A stretch of DNA of 6,374 bases from the NCBI GenBank assembly GCA_900753645.1, contig CAADZW010000001.1, forward strand, positions 1 to 6,374. The letters are read 5' to 3'. Under the pieces are notes generated by a model. The model ran no database searches. It was given only the letters and a program-made list of their open reading frames with translations, and had not been told where the DNA came from. Source of the stretch: Bacilli bacterium (GTDB lineage: Bacteria > Bacillota_I > Bacilli_A > RF39 > UBA660). Each line of letters starts with the position of its first letter. Positions within the stretch are counted from its first letter, which is position 1. Below are positions 1 to 5,748 of this stretch, one piece after another. The translations under genes and the position numbers were made by a program.

Positions 1-1981
1 ATTTTTTTGCATCATTTTTCTTATTAACTTGTGCTTGTCTATATTCTGGACTTGAAACTGTATTAGATTTAGCCTTTTTAATCGCTTTTTTAGCTGAATC
101 CCAAGATGATCCATCAGTTATATTACCCATTCCACTAAAGCCATCATAAGATGAATTAGTTTCTTTAATATAATTCATGTTAGAAACCATGTTAGAAATA
201 GCTGCATCAGTAGCCATATTATTGGTAATATAATCTTGTTTAGCTTTATCCAAAGCGGCAGCATACATTAAATCAGCATTTCTACGAGCTAATGGACTAG
301 CATTAGGATCGGATTTTAAAGATTCAGCCGCTTGCTTTAATAATGTTACATTACCTTTTGAACTATAAGTATTACCGTTGACATCTTTCCATGTGAAATT
401 GGTATCACCACTTAGTTTACCTTTTTCAATTTCACCGGCAACATATTCATCTAAAGCAGAATGTTCTTTTAAGAAGCTATCATAAGCTGAAATTTGACGA
501 TCAAATTTAGAAGCTCCTGATTGAACACCAGCCATTTCATTGATTGAAGCCCCAAACCTTCGGGCAGCACCTGGGAGTCCAGAATCGCCAGCAAGTTTAC
601 GACTATCCCTTAGATTTCTAGCATCAACAGTACCTTTCAAACCTGTGTTAACCGATTTTAAAACATTATCTTTTTCTTTGCCAGTAAGTCCTGCTTTGGC
701 GCCTCTAAATAAACCACCAGTTGCTCCACCAATAGTACTTCTAATCGTTCCACCTACACCATTACCATTTCTAATACCAGCGTATAAATTGGCTGCAGCT
801 CCACCAACAGCCGCTCCAGCTGCTCCGACAGCAGCTGATGCTAAAGGCACTTCTCCTAGTTTTTTCATTGGGTTTAAAGTGAACTTACCGCCACCTAATT
901 TCATTCCTGTTAAATCTTCAAGTAATTTAGGTAATTGTTTAGCGAATAACAAAGCTCCTAATATTATGAACACTTTAACAAATGCATTAACATCGCTACG
1001 CACACCTGTAACTGCATCGACAAATTGTAAATCTACCAACTGAGTAATAACAAAAACAGCAAAATAAATAGCTAATAGTCTAATGAACAAATCTAAATAT
1101 GTACTAATACAAACCTTAAGCCATTTATCGAATGTATCTTTACCTTTTTTAGGATCAATTCTAGATACGATTGGAATTGGGGCTATCATTCTCATAAATC
1201 CTAATTTGACACTTCTTACAGCAACATCAAAACAGAATACTATTAATAATAACGCTATAGCACCACCTGCTAATGTTGAAATAAAAGGTATATAGCTCAT
1301 AGTGTAATTATCATTACTATCCCTTAAATTTACCATATTTGAATTCATGTAAATCGAAATACTATTAGTAGCATAAGCATATTGCAAGGTTTCTTCATAT
1401 GCCGTGAAATTGTCTTCATTAGCAAAAGCATTTTGTATGCAATTATCTCGATTGTAAGTTGAACTTGATTGAGTAAGACTTGTCTCAATTCCTTCACACT
1501 CAGGATGCGAATCATAGTTTAAATGATAAAATGCTTTAAATGTTTCATAAGCCATGGTATTACCAGGATCAGTAACCACCTGTGTATTGACTTCCGAAGT
1601 AGAGAATATTTTACCAAGAATATTGTCTCTTAAAACAATTCTTTGAATATCCATTGCCTGTGAGAAAATCCAAGGTGTAGCTATCAATAAAACAAGGGTA
1701 ATAATAATATTCCCGATCAACTTCCCAAATCCTTTTGTTTTATCTAAAAACTCATCAGGGTTAACTATATACGAAATTATTGAAAAAGACACTTTGAACA
1801 ACATAAAAATACCTAAAAGGGCATAAACCTTAGAGGCAAAAAGATCAATTACTTCCTCAGTAAAAATACTTGTTTCAGCTATATCGACAAGTAGATTATA
1901 CAAAGTAACGATAAAAGTATAAATTATGTTGTCAATGAAGAAAAAAATACTTCTTAATATGTCAACTATCCAATCTAACAT
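1..1981 (-). CDS. VirB6/TrbL-like polytopic membrane protein, 3' end cut by window edge
   Basis: The frame is open from ATG at 1981 to base 1: 660 residues without a stop, so the C-terminus lies outside the window. The N-terminal ~360 residues are membrane-embedded. Helices lie near residues 5-32, 50-73, 86-106, 233-255, 294-315 and 334-350. A loop at about 107-230 contains a cysteine pair (C162, C181) and is probably extracytoplasmic. The segment FMRMIAPIPIVSRIDPKKGK (about 262-281), followed by a KWLK...STYLDLFIRL stretch, is typical of the VirB6/TrbL-type conjugation channel proteins of Gram-positive bacteria and mycoplasma ICEs. A Gly/Ala-rich segment (about 378-405) leads into a long hydrophilic, Lys/Ser/Asn-rich tail. 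An in-frame TGA at 2027-2029 precedes the only reasonable start. The ribosome site (GGGGTCGG) is weaker than in neighbouring genes. Function as the inner-membrane channel component of a type IV secretion-like complex is inferred from topology and motif, not from a database match. Confidence 0.8.
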   Translation of the reverse strand, partial: MLDWIVDILRSIFFFIDNIIYTFIVTLYNLLVDIAETSIFTEEVIDLFASKVYALLGIFMLFKVSFSIISYIVNPDEFLDKTKGFGKLIGNIIITLVLLIATPWIFSQAMDIQRIVLRDNILGKIFSTSEVNTQVVTDPGNTMAYETFKAFYHLNYDSHPECEGIETSLTQSSSTYNRDNCIQNAFANEDNFTAYEETLQYAYATNSISIYMNSNMVNLRDSNDNYTMSYIPFISTLAGGAIALLLIVFCFDVAVRSVKLGFMRMIAPIPIVSRIDPKKGKDTFDKWLKVCISTYLDLFIRLLAIYFAVFVITQLVDLQFVDAVTGVRSDVNAFVKVFIILGALLFAKQLPKLLEDLTGMKLGGGKFTLNPMKKLGEVPLASAAVGAAGAAVGGAAANLYAGIRNGNGVGGTIRSTIGGATGGLFRGAKAGLTGKEKDNVLKSVNTGLKGTVDARNLRDSRKLAGDSGLPGAARRFGASINEMAGVQSGASKFDRQISAYDSFLKEHSALDEYVAGEIEKGKLSGDTNFTWKDVNGNTYSSKGNVTLLKQAAESLKSDPNASPLARRNADLMYAAALDKAKQDYITNNMATDAAISNMVSNMNYIKETNSSYDGFSGMGNITDGSSWDSAKKAIKKAKSNTVSSPEYRQAQVNKKNDAKK

Positions 1982-2020
1982 AATCCGACCCCAATTCTTG
2001 AAATAAAATATATCGCTTAT

Positions 2021-2029
2021 ATTATATCA
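2021..2029 (-). promoter_or_regulatory. Extended -10 promoter for the VirB6-like gene
   Basis: On the minus strand this reads TGATATAAT, a perfect extended -10 (TGn TATAAT). No good -35 box exists 17 bases upstream, because that place is taken by the terminator hairpin of the preceding gene. The predicted transcript would start near 2014, leaving a leader of roughly 33 bases before ATG 1981. Inferred from sequence only. Confidence 0.55.
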
Positions 2030-2030
2030 T

Positions 2031-2068
2031 AAAAAAAACAGATAATAAATAGTTTTGTTATCTGTTTT
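2031..2068 (-). terminator. Intrinsic terminator after the 114-residue pilin gene
   Basis: The arms 2058-2068 and 2035-2045 pair perfectly over 11 bases (core AAACAGATAA / TTATCTGTTT) around a 12-base loop. On the minus strand a run of eight T (2038 to 2031) overlaps the end of the stem. It lies about 30 bases after the stop of the 114-residue gene. The stem is AT-rich and so of moderate strength. The other orientation is followed by a T-rich stretch as well, but nothing on the plus strand needs terminating. Confidence 0.75.
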
Positions 2069-2099
2069 CATCTTTTTTTGTATAATCAATTTTCTTAAA

Positions 2100-2444
2100 T
2101 TAACGGCAATTACTAGAACCATTTAAAAAGCAATCAATACAATTTGTAATATTTGAACTGTCATCACCAGCTACCAAACCAATAACTATTTGAACAATAA
2201 ATACTACTAAAAATACTAAAACTGCCGAAATCAAACGTTTGATAAAAAGTTGTTGACTCTTTTTAATTTCATCTTCTTTTTGAGCCATTACCGCTTTACC
2301 TAAATCTAACATTCCAAGAAAAATCAATATAATTGGAATACCAATCTTGATAATATTAATAACAGTAGATGTCAAATCCGGAATTGATGAATCAAACGTA
2401 AAATTAGTAAAACCTCCACATGTAACAGTATCTAATATAAACAT
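2100..2444 (-). CDS. Stand-alone VirB2/TrbC-like two-helix pilin (114 aa)
   Basis: This small membrane protein has the layout of VirB2/TrbC-type conjugative pilins. A short N-terminal segment with one cysteine (C9) is followed by a hydrophobic helix (about 26-46), a charged loop KAVMAQKEDEIKKSQQ (50-65), a second helix (about 71-92), and a C-terminal tail with the pattern NCIDCFLNGSSNC (C102, C105, C113). It resembles the pilin-like conjugal transfer proteins found in mycoplasma-type ICEs. No cleavable signal peptide is visible, unlike its paralogue upstream (2520-3419). Over 68 residues spanning both helices the two share about 41 identical positions, with the loop nearly invariant. AGGAGG lies 7 bases before the ATG, and the gene has its own consensus promoter and terminator. 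High, independent expression would suit a major subunit, which is inference. Confidence 0.8.
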   Translation of the reverse strand: MFILDTVTCGGFTNFTFDSSIPDLTSTVINIIKIGIPIILIFLGMLDLGKAVMAQKEDEIKKSQQLFIKRLISAVLVFLVVFIVQIVIGLVAGDDSSNITNCIDCFLNGSSNCR

Positions 2445-2469
2445 AATATATCCTCCTCATCTCAAATCA

Positions 2470-2498
2470 ATAATACTATATTTTCCTATATTTGTCAA
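2470..2498 (-). promoter_or_regulatory. Consensus promoter for the 114-residue pilin gene
   Basis: On the minus strand: TTGACA (2498-2493), a 17-base spacer, then TATTAT (2475-2470). The -35 is perfect, the -10 is one base off, and the spacing is optimal. The spacer ends in GGAAAATATAG; the AAAATATAG part recurs in the promoters at 4872-4900 and 5397-5425. The start codon is at 2444, giving a leader of about 20 bases that carries AGGAGG. Confidence 0.8.
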
Positions 2499-2519
2499 TT
2501 ATTTTAATAAATAAAATTA

Positions 2520-3419
2520 TTATGTTGTATAACACGAAGAATTGTTTTGATCACATCTAACTCGTGATATGTATGTTGAATTGCCATCTTTTTCAACCCA
2601 TACGTATTCATTATAAGTAGTTCCCTTGTAAATCAGCGTTCCTTCAGCACCATATTTAGATACCAGACCACTATAATCTATTCCAGCAATAAAATCCATA
2701 TTACTAACCTTATCAAGATCGACCGATTCACTTGCTAAAGTTTCTCTTAACAGTGATTCATGGGCATTAAAATCAATGCCAATTCCGGTTATACCAGCAG
2801 ATTCAAACATAAGGTCACTTGTAAAAGTAATATCATCAGAAACTTTCCATGTAAAATATATTGATCCACCGGCCATCACAGACTCACCAGTTGCTCCTAA
2901 AATTTCATTAACTCGGTCAACGCTATCACCAACACTAACATTCTTTAATGAATTTAACGCACTAATCGTATCAACGGTAGTTTTATTATTACAATTATCG
3001 CCACTAATAAAACAATCGACACAATTCCACATACCAGTATTATTATTTGCTGGTGCAACTAGACCAATAATAGCTTTAACAAGTACAAAAACCAGAAAAA
3101 CACCCGCACCAATAAATAATCTTTTGACAAATGTTTGTTGACCTTTTTTAATGTCATCTTCTTTTTGCGCCATTACCGCTTTTAACAAATCGATCGTTCC
3201 TAGTAAAACGATAATAATTGGTGTGGCGATTTGTAAAATCATATATACCGTACTTGTGATTTGAGCGGCTATATATGGCACTTCATTATCACCACAGACT
3301 ATTTTTTGATAGGTATCTAAAAGCAAAATATTGCCTTGACCTATTCCTAATGCTTCAACCGGACTTACCAAAAAAAACATCAATACAACTGTAAAAATAA
3401 CAATTAAATATTTCTTCAC
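2520..3419 (-). CDS. Secreted VirB2-like pilin module fused to BamE/BLIP-like C-terminal region (299 aa)
   Basis: The first 23 residues form a classical signal peptide (KKYL, hydrophobic core, SPVEA cleavage site). Next come a cysteine (C42), helix 1 (about 56-76), the loop KAVMAQKEDDIKKGQQ (80-95), helix 2 (about 100-122) and a NCVDCF...NC tail (C133, C136, C143). This half is paralogous to the 114-residue protein downstream. Residues 150-299 are extra. The block VSVGDSVDRVNEILGATGE ... FTW recalls the start of BamE/SmpA/BLIP-like folds, and GIDYSGLVSKYGAEG ... YVW suggests a second copy. I chose GTG 3419. The SD-like AAGGGTGAT (3433-3425) sits 5 bases ahead of it, and it gives a normal MKKYL start. 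The alternative GTG at 3428 touches AAGG with no spacer and adds 3 residues. The stop of tadZ is 11 bases upstream, so the genes are cotranscribed and probably translationally coupled. The pilin half is fairly sure; the domain fold of the C-terminus is tentative. Confidence 0.78.
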   Translation of the reverse strand: MKKYLIVIFTVVLMFFLVSPVEALGIGQGNILLLDTYQKIVCGDNEVPYIAAQITSTVYMILQIATPIIIVLLGTIDLLKAVMAQKEDDIKKGQQTFVKRLFIGAGVFLVFVLVKAIIGLVAPANNNTGMWNCVDCFISGDNCNNKTTVDTISALNSLKNVSVGDSVDRVNEILGATGESVMAGGSIYFTWKVSDDITFTSDLMFESAGITGIGIDFNAHESLLRETLASESVDLDKVSNMDFIAGIDYSGLVSKYGAEGTLIYKGTTYNEYVWVEKDGNSTYISRVRCDQNNSSCYTT

Positions 3420-3430
3420 AAAAATCACCC

Positions 3431-4420
3431 TTAAAACAAACCTAAAATCTTCTTTCTTTTTTCTGCTTCACCTGTTTGCTGTTTTGCAAAACCTAATCTA
3501 GCTAAAAAAGTATCCATAATCATAATATCCTGATCACGTTCGTTCAAAGGTGGCATATTGAAAAAGAATTTTGTCCTAGCTTCATATTGAAGTTCCAAGA
3601 CGTCTTTAGAACTAAGTAAACTTTGATTTAAAATTACTTTTTTATCTTCTAGTTCTTTAAAAACATTTCTTCTAACGTTCATTAACTTATTTAACTTAAT
3701 TGTCGAAGGTTCGACTAAATAGATTATTTCTTGAACTAATCCTGATGCGATAGCACTGTTGTTCATGTCGATAATGATTGCATCACGATCATTATTTTTT
3801 TCGATAAAATTTCCCAAATCTCTACTACTGACACTATGTAAAGACTTATCATTAAAATAATTAAAATCATTAGCGTCAACCTCAACACCAATAACGTTAT
3901 AATTTTTCTTCAACTGTTTGACCATCATATAACAAAAAGTAGTAGCTCCCGTTTCATCAGTTACATTTTTAACGCCAATAATTCTACAATAATTAGCTTC
4001 AACGCTTTGATAGATAACTTGTGGTTGGGATTCAACAGCTTCTAATTGATGATATTGTGCAACATCACGATAACTATTTGGATTATTATATAAATAAAGA
4101 ATTCCCTCGACATTTCTAGTAAAGTTATAAATTCCCATTGAAATTAATTTAGAAAGATAACTAGGAGAAGATGACTCCTCACTATCATCTAATAATAAAA
4201 TCAATTTTTCCATATCTAAAGAAATAGAAAGCTTTTGCAATGTTCTAATATCGTGATAATTCTTTAAAGCGGTAATATCTAAAATCATTCTTTGATAGTA
4301 AAAATTTTTAAACATTTCGATTATTTCTTCAACTTCAAACTGTCCTTCGACCGATTTGATTACATCGATATTTAAAGAACTCAATAACTCTTTTCTTTGA
4401 TTACTGATAATTACATTCAT
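3431..4420 (-). CDS. tadZ: TadZ/CpaE-like pilus localisation protein with degenerate P-loop
   Basis: This 329-residue cytoplasmic protein has the two-part build of TadZ/CpaE. An N-terminal atypical receiver-like domain (about 1-110; the ILDITAL strand with D48 sits where a receiver has its phosphorylation Asp) is followed by a MinD/ParA-like domain (about 145-310). The Walker A position reads DETGATT (155-161): glycine and TT remain, but both lysines of the usual KGGxGKTT are absent. Later landmarks fit the family: GVEVDAND (178-185, switch I area), AIIIDMNNS (switch II area), a KVILNQSLLSSKDVLE strand and a FNMPPLNERD segment. TadZ proteins recruit the Tad ATPase and mark the pole or assembly site. 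Without the lysines this one probably does not hydrolyse ATP. Its ATG overlaps the TAA of the preceding pseudopilin gene by 1 base (TAATG), with AAGGA and GAGGTG upstream. Family assignment is confident; the role is inferred from the family. Confidence 0.82.
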   Translation of the reverse strand: MNVIISNQRKELLSSLNIDVIKSVEGQFEVEEIIEMFKNFYYQRMILDITALKNYHDIRTLQKLSISLDMEKLILLLDDSEESSSPSYLSKLISMGIYNFTRNVEGILYLYNNPNSYRDVAQYHQLEAVESQPQVIYQSVEANYCRIIGVKNVTDETGATTFCYMMVKQLKKNYNVIGVEVDANDFNYFNDKSLHSVSSRDLGNFIEKNNDRDAIIIDMNNSAIASGLVQEIIYLVEPSTIKLNKLMNVRRNVFKELEDKKVILNQSLLSSKDVLELQYEARTKFFFNMPPLNERDQDIMIMDTFLARLGFAKQQTGEAEKRKKILGLF

Positions 4421-4845
4421 TATCCTTGCACCTCACTTTTTTCAAATAAAATTCGTGTTTCACCATAAATAGGTATTTCGAAAAAACCGCCAATGATTGG
4501 AAAATCAAAATGAATAAAAACCTTTACACCATAGTAATCGCCTTTACTCGTGTTGTATTGATAAATACAATAATGATAGGCACTGTCATCAGCAATAGGT
4601 TGAACCCCGTTATGATCACCACATTCTCTATCGACAATTCGGTAACCAATCGCAGCTAAATTTTCAGCTATTTCATCTTTAGCTTCTTCAGTGTATCCGT
4701 CGTATTTTTCGATTATATCTATCAATCTATTTCGAACTTTAAAACCTTTTGAATAAGCAATCGAGCTAACATAAAGAATGATAAAAATTCCCAAAAAGAT
4801 CATGATTAGATTAAACACCATCGATGTTCCTATAGCTTCTTTCAT
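4420..4845 (-). CDS. TadE-like pseudopilin (141 aa), first gene of the tadZ operon
   Basis: A six-residue leader MKEAIG is followed by one hydrophobic helix (about 9-29), an amphipathic continuation (FKVRNRLIDIIEKYDGY, 35-51) and a C-terminal globular part. That part carries two cysteines (C75, C93) that could form a disulfide, and ends in a DFPIIGGFFEIPIYGETRI block. It aligns without gaps over the first 75 residues with the 147-residue protein just upstream (G6, N12, F17, Y31, FKV 35-37, NR 39-40, EKY.GY 46-51, GY 67-68, C75). The single N-terminal helix, the short leader and the position next to tadZ and a TadC-like gene suggest a minor pilin of the TadE/TadF kind, though I cannot name the exact family. 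AAGAGGTGG precedes the ATG, and the stop overlaps the tadZ start. A dedicated promoter lies at 4872-4900. Confidence 0.75.
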   Translation of the reverse strand: MKEAIGTSMVFNLIMIFLGIFIILYVSSIAYSKGFKVRNRLIDIIEKYDGYTEEAKDEIAENLAAIGYRIVDRECGDHNGVQPIADDSAYHYCIYQYNTSKGDYYGVKVFIHFDFPIIGGFFEIPIYGETRILFEKSEVQG

Positions 4846-4871
4846 ATTTAGCCACCTCTTATCCTGTAATA

Positions 4872-4900
4872 ATTATACTATATTTTGAAAAATACTACAA
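4872..4900 (-). promoter_or_regulatory. Promoter of the pseudopilin-tadZ operon
   Basis: On the minus strand: TTGTAG (4900-4895), a 17-base spacer, then a perfect TATAAT (4877-4872). The spacer ends in CAAAATATAG. From AAAATATAG through the -10 to TATAATTATT it is identical over 19 bases to the promoter at 5397-5425. The leader to ATG 4845 is about 20 bases and carries AAGAGGTGG. Confidence 0.75.
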
Positions 4901-4914
4901 GAGTTTTTAATTTT

Positions 4915-4936
4915 AAAAAGAATCCTATAAGGATTC
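4915..4936 (-). terminator. Intrinsic terminator after the 147-residue pseudopilin gene
   Basis: GAATCCT (minus strand 4936-4930), loop TAT, AGGATTC (4926-4920), then TTTTT (4919-4915). The stem is 7 bases and the stop codon TAG (4927-4925) lies inside it. The short stem and five-T tail make it modest, so some readthrough into the tadZ operon is likely. Confidence 0.6.
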
Positions 4937-5368
4937 AGCTGTCGTAAATTTATAAAGACGATTAGTTCGGCTAAAAACAGGTACATCGATCACATTGATA
5001 ATAGGTAAGTCTAGATTCATATAAGTTAAAACTCCATAAGTATAATAACTACCTTTTTGTGGATTTAAATCATCAATGTAAATGCAATACTTGTAATTTT
5101 CTCCTAATGCACCAATTAAATGCATATTTTTGTACTCTTGTGAACAGTTAGCATCCTCTAACGAATACCCTAAATTACCTAAAACAATATCTATTTCGGC
5201 TTTAGATAATTCATTATAGCCCTCGTATTTTTCTAAAGCGTGAACAATTCGATTATTTACTTTGAAAGCTTTATAATAACTAAGTGTTCCTGATAAAAAA
5301 GCAAAAACAATCACGATAAATATTATAACTAAATTATAAAGAAAGGTATGACCGACCGGACCACTCAT
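4925..5368 (-). CDS. TadE-like pseudopilin (147 aa), paralogue of the next gene
   Basis: Starting at ATG 5368 the protein has a short leader MSGPVG, one long hydrophobic helix (about 9-29) and an amphipathic FKVNNRIVHALEKYEGY stretch (35-51). A globular domain follows with C75 and C95 and the shared YxYCIY motif, ending in a LDLPIINVIDVPVFSRTNRLY block. It is colinear with the 141-residue protein downstream. From ATG 5368, residues 6, 12, 35-37, 46-51, 67-68 and 75 match by number. That numbering, plus AGTAGGTG about 6 bases upstream, favours this start over GTG 5377, which would overlap its own ribosome site. Promoter (5397-5425) and terminator (4915-4936) make it a separate unit. It is probably a minor pilin of a Tad-like fibre; the precise family is not recognised. 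Confidence 0.75.
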   Translation of the reverse strand: MSGPVGHTFLYNLVIIFIVIVFAFLSGTLSYYKAFKVNNRIVHALEKYEGYNELSKAEIDIVLGNLGYSLEDANCSQEYKNMHLIGALGENYKYCIYIDDLNPQKGSYYTYGVLTYMNLDLPIINVIDVPVFSRTNRLYKFTTAESL

Positions 5369-5396
5369 AGATAACACCTACTTTCACGCTAAAATA

Positions 5397-5425
5397 ATTA
5401 TACTATATTTTAACTTTTATTGCAA
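5397..5425 (-). promoter_or_regulatory. Promoter of the 147-residue pseudopilin gene
   Basis: On the minus strand: TTGCAA (5425-5420), a 17-base spacer ending in TTAAAATATAG, then a perfect TATAAT (5402-5397). The predicted start of transcription is near 5390, about 20 bases before ATG 5368. The block AAAATATAGTATAATTATT is shared with the promoter at 4872-4900. Confidence 0.75.
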
Positions 5426-5439
5426 TATTTTTATTCTTT

Positions 5440-5469
5440 ACAAATGAAAAGAGATAAACCTTATCTCTT
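5440..5469 (-). terminator. Intrinsic terminator after the 75-residue pilin gene
   Basis: AAGAGATAA (minus strand 5469-5461), loop GGT, TTATCTCTT (5457-5449), followed by TTTTCATTT. This is a perfect 9-base stem with a tight three-base loop that begins within the stop codon (TAA, 5470-5468). It separates the pilin transcript from the pseudopilin unit downstream, whose -35 box starts only about 15 bases further on. Confidence 0.78.
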
Positions 5470-5695
5470 AATCTCCTTGAGCATTTGCAACACATGCATT
5501 ATAACTAGCTTGATCAAACAAAGCAGTAGCTTGACAAGCTCCTCCTTCCCAACTACCGCCTGCATCTGTACAACAAGTTCTTTCAGCAGTATTACTCATC
5601 AAACTAGTAACAAGTGGAATAGCAACTGCAGCGATAACACCTATCAAAATTATAGTAATTACTGTCATATTTGCTTCTCCAGCAGCTTCTTTCAT
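5468..5695 (-). CDS. Small cysteine-containing pilin-like protein (75 aa), candidate major Tad-type pilin
   Basis: The protein has a leader MKEAAG, a single hydrophobic helix (about 10-33, with P27) and a short hydrophilic tail. The tail has four cysteines (C41, C42, C54, C68) in the pattern CC..GG.W..G.C..(Y)..C. The size, the N-terminal helix and the glycine at position 6, next to a TadC-like gene, fit a Flp/type IV-like major pilin. The canonical glutamate five residues after the cleavage glycine is absent: E7 directly follows G6, and T11 occupies +5. It has the strongest ribosome site in the window (AAGGTGGTGA), its own extended -10 promoter and a tight terminator, as expected for an abundant subunit. 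The paired cysteines could make two intramolecular disulfides. Identification as pilin is from layout and context, not from a named family. Confidence 0.72.
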   Translation of the reverse strand: MKEAAGEANMTVITIILIGVIAAVAIPLVTSLMSNTAERTCCTDAGGSWEGGACQATALFDQASYNACVANAQGD

Positions 5696-5722
5696 CTTTT
5701 CACCACCTTACATAATATATTT

Positions 5723-5731
5723 ATTATACCA
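5723..5731 (-). promoter_or_regulatory. Extended -10 promoter of the 75-residue pilin gene
   Basis: The minus strand reads TGGTATAAT (5731-5723), a perfect TGn-TATAAT. A weak -35 candidate, TAGATA (17 bases upstream, around 5746-5751), overlaps the stop codon of the TadC-like gene. The leader to ATG 5695 is about 20 bases and contains AAGGTGGTGA. No terminator is visible between the TadC-like gene and this promoter, so readthrough from upstream may add to expression. Confidence 0.65.
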
Positions 5732-5748
5732 CATTTTATATTAATTAT

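Noticed and set aside
540..1043. Plus-strand open frame of 167 codons
   Set aside because: It is antisense to the VirB6-like gene, low-complexity (Pro/Ala/Leu-rich) and lacks a ribosome site. It is a frame shadow of the Gly/Ala-rich and polar coding region.
1083..1295. Plus-strand open frame of 70 codons
   Set aside because: It lies opposite the membrane helices of the VirB6-like gene, has no ribosome site or promoter, and its composition is explained by the opposite strand.
2498..2520. AT-rich imperfect palindrome just after the pilin fusion gene
   Set aside because: The arms contain only A and T with a mismatch, and no proper T-tract follows, so it is not called a terminator.
2776..3141. 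Plus-strand open frame of 121 codons
   Set aside because: It is antisense to the conserved pilin fusion gene and has no Shine-Dalgarno; the minus-strand protein has clear paralogy.
5375..5377. GTG as the start of the 147-residue pseudopilin
   Set aside because: It overlaps the AGGTG ribosome site, and starting at ATG 5368 brings the protein into exact register with its paralogue.
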